The translations under genes were made by a program, and so were the position numbers. This document shows positions 1 to 4,425 of a stretch of DNA of 5,143 nt, in pieces. How positions within the stretch are numbered: position 1 is the first letter of the stretch; every line of letters begins with the position of its first letter. The notes beneath the pieces are model-generated. The model was not told the DNA's origin. It did no database searches and saw only the letters and a list, made by a program, of their open reading frames with translations. The stretch comes from Methanoregulaceae archaeon UBA288 (GTDB lineage: Archaea > Halobacteriota > Methanomicrobia > Methanomicrobiales > Methanospirillaceae), in assembly GCA_002495225.1 (NCBI GenBank), contig DAEF01000182.1, positions 1-5,143 on the forward strand. Direction: 5' to 3'.

Positions 1-260
1 CGCTCGCCCTGTTACCGCCGGCGGCCGTCGCGGGGATCGCGGTCGTCATGTTCCGGACGAGCGCCCTCTCGGCCCTGGCCCTGGCCTTCGACAACATCAT
101 CGGCGTGCTGATCGGCGGGTTTCTCGGCACCTTCTACTTCCGGCTCGGGCCCGCCGAATGGTGGCGGCGGGGGACTGCTCGAAAAGCCCTGCTCCGAACC
201 TTCGGCGTCCTGCTGGCGCTGCTCACGCTCCTCTACGTGAGCCTGCTCTTCACGTCGTGA
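1..260 (+). CDS. C-terminal part of an unrecognised integral membrane protein (5' end outside window)
   Basis: The frame is open from base 3 through the left edge and ends at TGA 258-260, so this is the last 85 codons of a longer gene. An internal ATG at 48 lies inside a hydrophobic run and is unlikely to be the start. The visible peptide has a hydrophobic stretch at about residues 1-16, a second at about 20-46 carrying a central FDN and a glycine-rich GVLIGGFLG, a short basic loop (about 47-65, with EWWRRG and ARK), and a last hydrophobic helix at about 66-84 ending almost at the stop. This indicates a polytopic membrane protein with an Arg-rich loop that is probably cytoplasmic. I do not recognise the family and assign no function. 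Codon use is GC-rich like the neighbours. The next gene starts 40 nt downstream on the same strand but has its own AT-rich promoter-like element, so co-transcription is not obvious. Confidence 0.75.
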   Translation, partial: LALLPPAAVAGIAVVMFRTSALSALALAFDNIIGVLIGGFLGTFYFRLGPAEWWRRGTARKALLRTFGVLLALLTLLYVSLLFTS

Positions 261-270
261 ACCAGTTTGA

Positions 271-284
271 AAATCCCTAAATAG
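271..284 (+). promoter_or_regulatory. Candidate archaeal TATA-type promoter of the cohesin/FAS1 surface protein gene
   Basis: The 40-nt gap after the upstream stop contains an AT-rich patch with CTAAATAG at 277-284, preceded by GAAAATCC at 269-276. Archaeal transcription starts about 25 nt after the TATA centre, which would place it near 305. That is at or between the candidate start codons 301 and 307. No Shine-Dalgarno sequence precedes either ATG, so a leaderless transcript is plausible. The match to the TATA consensus is only moderate. Confidence 0.35.
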
Positions 285-300
285 CGACCCCCACCATAAG

Positions 301-1521
301 ATGCCGATGCAACCTCGGACGCTGATACCGGTGCTCCTCCTCCTGGCCGCCTGCGGCGTGCCCCTCGCAAGCGCGTCCGGAACCGGAACGTTCACCCTCT
401 CGGACGCGACAGCGCTCGTCGGGCAGAACGGCATGACGACCCTGACGCTCACCACCAGCTGGGAGCCGCCCGCGTCCGATATCTGGCTCAACGTCCGGTA
501 CGACCCGGCAATCATCCGCTACGAGGGCACCCGCTTCACGGCCCTGGGCACGGGTTCTGCAACCCGGACGCAGGCCGGTACGGTCCTGGTCCAGCTCGTC
601 GATACGGCCGGCGTGTACCGGGGCGGCCCGCTCGCCACGATCACGTTCTCGGGCCTGGAGAACGGCACCTCGCCCCTCGAAGTCGAACTCCAGCACGTCC
701 GGGCCTATCCGGACGGGCGGCCCGTCGAGATCACGGACTCGGCCACGACCGCGCCGGGTCAATTCACAGTCCTGGCCTCCCTTCCGGTGAACGGGACAGC
801 CACCCCCACCGGGACACCGACTGCGACCGTGCCGCCGTCCCTCCCGACGCTCCCGCCGGCGACTGCAGGCACTCCATCGGTGCCGCCGACCACCGCCCTC
901 TACGGCGATGACTACAGCGGCGCGGTCCCGCCGACGGCGACGGCAGTCCCCGTCGGGACGGGCCCCGCCTCCAACCGGACCATCGCCGAGATCGCGGCGG
1001 CGAACCCGGACTTCTCCTCCTTCGTGAACGCAACCCGAGCGGCCGGCCTGTTCGACGTGCTGAGCGGACCGGGGCCGCTGACGGTGTTCGTCCCGACGAA
1101 CGCGGCGTTCGATCTGCTGCCGCCGGGGGCCCACGGGGCGCTGCTCGCGAACCGTACGGCGCTCGATCTCCTGCTCCGGCATCACCTCGCGCCGGGAACA
1201 CGCACAGTCGCAGACGTGACGGCGCAGGCGTCCGTGCCGACCCTGCTCGGGGTCCCCCTCTCGGTCACGGTTCGGCCGGGGGGGGCCGTGGGGATCGACG
1301 GGGCGAACCTGACCCTGCTCGACATCCCGGCGGCGAACGGCATGATCCACATCGTCGACGGCGTACTCGTCCCGCCCGGCGTATCGCTCGCGCCGGCCGC
1401 CACGGCCCCGACGGCGACCACAGATGCCGTGCCGACCCTGCCCACGCGCGCCGGCGGAGCCGGTATAACGGTAGGGGGAGCGCTCGTCGTCGCGGCGCTC
1501 CTCGGGCTCCGGCGGGTGTGA
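301..1521 (+). CDS. Secreted surface protein with cohesin-like domain and fasciclin (FAS1) domain
   Basis: The 406-residue product is probably exported and displayed on the cell surface, with a likely role in adhesion or matrix; the ligand is unknown. Residues 1-26 are a signal peptide: Arg6, a hydrophobic core, then L15-A-A-C18, which fits a lipobox, with an alternative signal peptidase I site near ASAS 23-26. Residues about 27-158 resemble a cohesin-type beta-sandwich (start near VGQNG, a YDPAIIRYEG segment, then PLATITFSG). A Thr/Pro/Ala linker spans about 160-222. Residues about 225-360 form one FAS1 domain, with H1 motif TVFVPTNAAF (261-270), a central LLLRHHLAPG, and H2-like GMIHIVDGVLVPP (347-359). 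A second Thr/Pro linker leads to a C-terminal hydrophobic helix (about 385-403) ending RRV, a likely membrane anchor. Six N-X-T sequons (N121, 164, 225, 243, 284, 336) suggest N-glycosylation. ATG 307 is an equally possible start; neither ATG has a Shine-Dalgarno. The FAS1 call is strong; the cohesin call is by pattern. Confidence 0.88.
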   Translation: MPMQPRTLIPVLLLLAACGVPLASASGTGTFTLSDATALVGQNGMTTLTLTTSWEPPASDIWLNVRYDPAIIRYEGTRFTALGTGSATRTQAGTVLVQLVDTAGVYRGGPLATITFSGLENGTSPLEVELQHVRAYPDGRPVEITDSATTAPGQFTVLASLPVNGTATPTGTPTATVPPSLPTLPPATAGTPSVPPTTALYGDDYSGAVPPTATAVPVGTGPASNRTIAEIAAANPDFSSFVNATRAAGLFDVLSGPGPLTVFVPTNAAFDLLPPGAHGALLANRTALDLLLRHHLAPGTRTVADVTAQASVPTLLGVPLSVTVRPGGAVGIDGANLTLLDIPAANGMIHIVDGVLVPPGVSLAPAATAPTATTDAVPTLPTRAGGAGITVGGALVVAALLGLRRV

Positions 1522-1546
1522 GTCCTGGAACCCCCAGACCGCACGG

Positions 1547-1589
1547 AGCGCGGAGCCGCCGTCTCGCAGATGGCTGGTAACGCCGCGCT
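1547..1589. terminator. Nested inverted repeat between convergent genes, possible bidirectional transcript end
   Basis: The 71-nt gap between the converging surface-protein and ablB genes contains arms AGCGCGG (1547-1553) and CCGCGCT (1583-1589), seven perfect pairs. A four-pair stem AGCC (1554-1557) / GGCT (1572-1575) is nested inside. There is no T-tract on either strand. A role in ending either transcript rests only on position and symmetry, and GC-rich DNA often forms such stems by chance. Confidence 0.25.
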
Positions 1590-1592
1590 GGC

Positions 1593-2456
1593 TTACCGAA
1601 CTGGCGGCTCCTGCGGCACCGGCCCGGCGAGCGGCCGGTACCAGACGTGCATGCTCTCCACGCCCCCGCAGATCCCGGTATTGTTGATGAGTGAGCCCCC
1701 GTACGCATAGCCGGCCCGGGCGAAGGTGATGTTCATCGGGAAGGAGGTGGCCCGGGCGATGGTGTAGGCGGTCTTCATGCCGGCCGATCGCATCGCCGTC
1801 TCCATGCACCCGAGCAGGTGCCCCGAGAAACCTCGTCCCCTGTACCCCGGGAGCGTCGCGAAATCGGTCATCTCGACATGCTCCTCTCCCGGATCCATCT
1901 CAGCCGAGGAGACTGCCGCGATCACGTCCCCGATCCTGACACAGAAATACCGCACTCCGTGCTCCATCGTCTCCCGGATGTACTCCTCGCGGTGAATGGG
2001 GAAGGGATACGTGGCGAAGACGTCCCGGAACAGGGCCGCGAGCGCAGGAGCATCCTCCGGAGAGGCAGGCGAGCAGATCGCGCCAGGGGGAAGCGGGGGG
2101 ATGCATCCGTTCGCGGTTGCCGTCCGGGCCGCTGCGAGCACGTCGTCGAACAAACGGCTGTCCCGAGCTCGCGCCGGGTCCAGAAACATGGAGAGCAGAT
2201 ACCCGTCCTCCCACCCCCGGAAGAGCCCGGGGATCAACGCCTCTTCGACATACCCCCGGTCGAGGAAGGGATCCCGCGCGGACGCCGGCACTTTGGCGAA
2301 TATCTTCGTATACTCCTTTCTCTGAGCAAGGTCGACCAGGTCGTCGAGGAGTTCCGGAAGATCGGCCGGAGCCAGTTTCATCACGTAGACGCGGTTGCTC
2401 GTTGGTCCGTGCTGAACGGTGCTGGCTCCGATGGTGGTGACGACGTCAGTCCTCAT
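1593..2456 (-). CDS. ablB: beta-lysine N-acetyltransferase (GNAT family)
   Basis: This enzyme transfers an acetyl group from acetyl-CoA to the epsilon-amino group of L-beta-lysine. It is the second and last step to the osmolyte N-epsilon-acetyl-beta-lysine, in the cytoplasm. The 287-residue product is close to the usual AblB length. The N-terminal segment (IGASTVQHG then NRVYVMKL, residues 9-28) matches the family opening. The C-terminal GNAT domain spans about 128-276, with the acetyl-CoA loop in GYRGRGFSG (204-212), the segment SFPMNITFARAGY (238-250), and a conserved-looking end INNTGICGG...MHVWYRPL. Residues about 49-95 look like a degenerate half GNAT fold. ATG 2456 was chosen because the family N-terminus begins there; the same frame stays open to 2558 but that extension lies in ablA and resembles nothing. 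The gene overlaps the ablA 3' end by 11 nt, implying one transcript and probably coupled translation. No clear Shine-Dalgarno sits at normal spacing. The tail after RPL (277-287) is Pro-rich. Family confidence is high; substrate follows from the ablA linkage. Confidence 0.93.
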   Translation of the reverse strand: MRTDVVTTIGASTVQHGPTSNRVYVMKLAPADLPELLDDLVDLAQRKEYTKIFAKVPASARDPFLDRGYVEEALIPGLFRGWEDGYLLSMFLDPARARDSRLFDDVLAAARTATANGCIPPLPPGAICSPASPEDAPALAALFRDVFATYPFPIHREEYIRETMEHGVRYFCVRIGDVIAAVSSAEMDPGEEHVEMTDFATLPGYRGRGFSGHLLGCMETAMRSAGMKTAYTIARATSFPMNITFARAGYAYGGSLINNTGICGGVESMHVWYRPLAGPVPQEPPVR

Positions 2457-3759
2457 TCCGCCGTTCGAGACGTACCGTATTCTCCGGCACGAGCGCAATT
2501 GCCGGGTCCTCGTACGAGAGGAGGCGGGCGATCCCGACCGCCCGCGACTCGTCGGCACTGTCGAGCTTCAGGTTGCGCTGACACGTGGCGCACTGGCGAT
2601 CGCACCAGATCGGCTCGTAGGAATCGGGCTCTTTGTACGAGCAGATCATCCCCTCGTAGTTCCGGAGCACCACCTTGTTCGTCCCCCACGAGATCTGGTA
2701 GTTGGGCATCAGCGGGATCTTCCCGCCGCCGCCGGGGGCGTCGATCACGTAGGTGGGAACCGCAAAGCCGCTGGTGTGCCCGATCAGGTTCTCGATGATC
2801 TCGATCCCCTTCGCGACAGGCGTCCGGAAATGGGTGAGCCCCTCCGAGAGGTCGCACTGGTAGAGATAATAGGGCCGAACCCGGTTCCGGACCAGCGCCT
2901 GGACCAGCGCCTTCATAATTCGCGGACAGTCGTTCACACCGGCCAACAGGACGGACTGGTTGCCGAGCGGGATCCCCGCGTCCGCCAGACGGCTCAGCGC
3001 CATCCGTGACGAGGTCGTGATCTCGACCGGGTGGTTGAAGTGTGTATTGACCCAGAGCGGGTGGTGCCGGGCGAGCATCTTCGCGAACTCCCCGGTCACC
3101 CGGTACGGGAGCACCACGGGCACCCGCGTGCCGATCCGGACCACCTCGACGTGCGGGATTGCGTCGAGCTCGGAGAGGATCCAGTCCAGGTACTCGTCGG
3201 GGAGCATGAACGGGTCTCCGCCGGAGAGGAGGACGTCCCGGATGTCGGGGTGTTCCCGGATATAGTCAAGGCCGGCGCTGATCTCGTCCCGGCTCGGTAT
3301 GGAATCAACATCGCCGACGCGCCGCTTGCGGGTGCAGTGGCGGCAGTACATGGCGCAGACGTTGCTCACCAGGAAGAGCACCCGGTCGGGATACCGGTGG
3401 GTGATGCAGGGGGCGGGACTGTCGGTGTCCTCGGCCAGCGGATCCTCCATGTCGTGGGGGTCCATGACAAGCTCGGCCGGGTCCGGGAAACACTGTCGGA
3501 AGACGGGGCCCTCCGTGAGGTAGCTGGTGTCGACGAGGGAGAGATAGTAGGGAGTAATCCGGAGCGGGAACTTCCGGACTGTCTCCTCGAGCAGCGCCCG
3601 CTTCTCGGGCTCGAACTCGAGACCGAGCAGCCGCTCGAACGTGTCGATATCCGTTATCGCGTGTGCGATCTGCCATCGCCAGTCCTTCCACATCTCGATG
3701 GCAACATCCGCCTCGATCCGTCCGGCAATCGCTCTCTGCTTTGGGGAAAAAATGACCAT
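2446..3759 (-). CDS. ablA: Lysine 2,3-aminomutase (radical SAM, PLP-dependent)
   Basis: This cytoplasmic enzyme interconverts L-lysine and L-beta-lysine using a [4Fe-4S] cluster, S-adenosylmethionine and PLP, and it feeds AblB for compatible-solute synthesis. The 437-residue product is near the family length. Visible residues are the radical SAM motif C135-x3-C139-x2-C142 within NVCAMYCRHCTRKR, SGGDP (179-183) for SAM binding, and the PLP lysine K347 in PGGGGK. Asp303 (QCDLSEG) and Asp340 (VIDAPG) match the residues that bind the substrate epsilon-amino group, and Arg144 matches the carboxylate ligand. Against the Clostridium subterminale enzyme as I remember it (C125/129/132, R134, D293, D330, K337), every one is offset by exactly +10, so the active site looks complete. 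C278 and the C-terminal cysteines 386, 390 and 393 fit the zinc site at the subunit interface. ATG 3759 is supported by a GAGGAA ribosome site, a TATA box about 37 nt upstream and the typical opening FSPKQR...WKDWRWQ. In Methanosarcina mazei the homologous operon is salt-induced; I infer the same here. Confidence 0.96.
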   Translation of the reverse strand: MVIFSPKQRAIAGRIEADVAIEMWKDWRWQIAHAITDIDTFERLLGLEFEPEKRALLEETVRKFPLRITPYYLSLVDTSYLTEGPVFRQCFPDPAELVMDPHDMEDPLAEDTDSPAPCITHRYPDRVLFLVSNVCAMYCRHCTRKRRVGDVDSIPSRDEISAGLDYIREHPDIRDVLLSGGDPFMLPDEYLDWILSELDAIPHVEVVRIGTRVPVVLPYRVTGEFAKMLARHHPLWVNTHFNHPVEITTSSRMALSRLADAGIPLGNQSVLLAGVNDCPRIMKALVQALVRNRVRPYYLYQCDLSEGLTHFRTPVAKGIEIIENLIGHTSGFAVPTYVIDAPGGGGKIPLMPNYQISWGTNKVVLRNYEGMICSYKEPDSYEPIWCDRQCATCQRNLKLDSADESRAVGIARLLSYEDPAIALVPENTVRLERRNED

Positions 3760-3765
3760 GCCTGG

Positions 3766-3771
3766 TTCCTC
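3766..3771 (-). promoter_or_regulatory. Ribosome binding site of ablA
   Basis: On the minus strand GAGGAA lies six nucleotides before ATG 3759, matching the archaeal anti-Shine-Dalgarno. It decides the start: the same frame runs open to 3999, but the extra 80 codons cross the AT-rich promoter and are not family sequence. Confidence 0.7.
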
Positions 3772-3792
3772 GGCGATACTTCGCGCCAACAC

Positions 3793-3802
3793 TATAAAAA
3801 AT
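3793..3802 (-). promoter_or_regulatory. Candidate TATA box of the ablAB operon
   Basis: Reading the minus strand, TTTTTATA (3800-3793) matches seven of eight positions of the archaeal TATA consensus TTTATATA, in an AT-rich island (about 3783-3850) within GC-rich DNA. The TATA centre near 3797 predicts a transcript start near 3770, giving a leader of about 11 nt that just includes the GAGGAA ribosome site. A second candidate, CTATAAACG on the minus strand at 3851-3843, would give a leader of about 60 nt. The upstream sequence is a poor match to the purine-rich BRE consensus. Confidence 0.5.
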
Positions 3803-3813
3803 GCACGAAATGC
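3799..3813. repeat. Short direct repeat next to the ablA TATA box (possible operator)
   Basis: AAATGC occurs twice with a 3-nt spacer (AAATGC-ACG-AAATGC, 9-nt period), overlapping the upstream edge of the ablA TATA box where the BRE would lie. Tandem half-sites at this position would suit a regulator that controls TBP/TFB access. A repeat this short can arise by chance. Confidence 0.25.
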
Positions 3814-4039
3814 CCAATACGTGGCGAAAATGGAAAAATAGACGTTTATAGCGGGATTCAAGCCAAGTCCGCCCCCCAACGAACACCCGGCTAACCAGGC
3901 CATCCGCCCGGTTTTCGGGGGCGGCCGGGCTGCACGGATGGTGCGATCTCGTCCCCCGGGGGAACCGCCGATCCGCCCCGCCCCTGTCCGGCTGCACACG
4001 TACGATCACGCCGATCCCGGACGCGAGTGAGCCGATGCC

Positions 4040-4100
4040 GCCACGTGAGGGATTTCCATGATCAGGCCTCGATACAGAACCCCTCCGTGGCTGCTTTTTT
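4040..4100 (+). terminator. Orphan stem-loop with T6 tract, terminator-like on + strand
   Basis: GCCACG (4040-4045) pairs with CGTGGC (4086-4091) and, after one bulged T, GAGGG (4047-4051) pairs with CCCTC (4081-4085). This gives 11 pairs around a 29-nt loop. T6 follows at 4095-4100. Archaeal terminators depend mainly on U-runs, and a hairpin just before one strengthens the case. No + strand gene lies upstream, since ablA reads away, so the transcript it would end is unknown. TGAGGG (4046-4051) can alternatively pair with CCCTCA (4101-4106) beyond the T-run. Confidence 0.4.
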
Positions 4101-4201
4101 CCCTCAGACCTGTGCTGGAACCATCCGCTCTTGTGCATCTCCACCCCAGACTGCGACAGGCGCCTGACAGCCCGGAGACGTCGAATGGGGGAAGGGAGGC
4201 G

Positions 4202-4237
4202 GCCCGGTGAACCGTGCAATGTGCCGGTGGACCGGGC
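4202..4237. other. Nested intergenic hairpin, possible structured RNA element
   Basis: Three stacked stems share one axis: GCCCGGT (4202-4208) / ACCGGGC (4231-4237), then ACCG (4211-4214) / CGGT (4225-4228), then GCA (4216-4218) / TGC (4222-4224), closing an ATG triloop. A GA/GG internal loop and one bulged T interrupt it. Fourteen pairs in 36 nt is more regular than the surrounding GC-rich background. No T-run follows, so it does not look like a terminator. Function is unknown. Confidence 0.4.
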
Positions 4238-4391
4238 TGTGAGAGAGCAGTCCGTCCAGCAACGATTCTCAACGAGAGGTGCCGTTCGGCGAGATTCGCA
4301 GGACGACGGTGAACAGACGCCGTGCAGAGGCCGTCCGGCATGGTATCTCACGCCGATCGGCCAGCACGCCAGAGGCCGGGGGGGGCGTGCG

Positions 4392-4398
4392 ATTTATC
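4392..4398 (+). promoter_or_regulatory. Candidate TATA box of the deoxyhypusine synthase family gene
   Basis: ATTTATC is the only AT-rich patch in the GC-rich stretch just upstream. Its centre (4395) predicts transcription from about 4421, within a few bases of ATG 4426. With no Shine-Dalgarno before that ATG, a leaderless or nearly leaderless message is likely. The match to consensus is partial. Confidence 0.4.
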
Positions 4399-4425
4399 CG
4401 CCTCCGGCACAACTACTCTCAGACT

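Larger units (their letters stand above)
3803..4390. other. Long divergent intergenic region with no convincing protein gene
   Basis: This stretch separates the divergently oriented ablA and deoxyhypusine synthase family genes. Besides the separately listed sites it holds AT-rich + strand promoter-like sequences (CGAAAAT then GGAAAAATA at 3825-3840, and TTTATAG at 3845-3851), a GC-rich stem CCGCCC (3904-3909) / GGGCGG (3919-3924), and a perfect 12-bp palindrome TCCCCCGGGGGA (3952-3963). It also holds a stem ACGGTG (4306-4311) / CGCCGT (4318-4323) enclosed by GGACG (4301-4305) / CGTCC (4332-4336), and a G8 run at 4378-4385. Open frames exist (30 codons at 3938-4030 and 50 codons at 4058-4210 on +, about 111 codons at 4341-4006 on -). 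Their composition is Arg/Pro-rich, and the 50-codon frame has clearly lower third-position GC than the real genes. I saw no tRNA, rRNA, SRP RNA or RNase P RNA signature. Confidence 0.6.

Noticed and set aside
1278..1285. G8 run within the FAS1 coding region as a phase-variation tract or sequencing frameshift
   Set aside because: The reading frame continues intact through the rest of the FAS1 domain and the C-terminal anchor. A similar G8 lies at 4378-4385 in non-coding DNA, so such runs are ordinary at this GC content.
1618..1639. Inverted repeat ACCGGCC / GGCCGGT near the ablB 3' end
   Set aside because: It lies wholly within ablB codons for the Pro/Gly-rich C-terminus, so the symmetry is explained by GC-rich coding sequence.
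277..1809. Long minus-strand open frame (510 codons) opposite the surface-protein gene
   Set aside because: It is Arg/Gly/His-rich, has no recognisable domain, and mirrors the GC-biased codons of the real + strand gene with its clear signal peptide and FAS1 domain. It also runs into the ablB 3' end.
2457..2558. 34-codon upstream extension of ablB inside ablA
   Set aside because: It is Arg/Ser-rich out-of-frame ablA sequence. The family N-terminus starts at ATG 2456.
3760..3999. 80-codon upstream extension of ablA to an ATG at 3999
   Set aside because: The extension crosses the AT-rich promoter, which translates as a false membrane helix. The ATG at 3759 has a good ribosome site, and AblA homologues begin there.
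3938..4030. 30-codon + strand ORF just before the orphan terminator
   Set aside because: The Arg/Pro-rich peptide has no ribosome site and includes the 12-bp palindrome. Position is suggestive but coding evidence is absent.
4006..4341. 111-codon minus-strand ORF in the divergent gap
   Set aside because: No domain or membrane pattern, mixed low-complexity composition, no ribosome site noticed; probably a chance open frame in GC-rich DNA.
3860..4390. SRP RNA, RNase P RNA, tRNA or C/D box RNA in the long gap
   Set aside because: I looked for the SRP GGAAGG...AGCAG core, the RNase P GAGGAAAGUC-type core, tRNA T-loop sequences and paired C/D boxes, and found none convincingly. Short partial matches such as ACAGAA were isolated.
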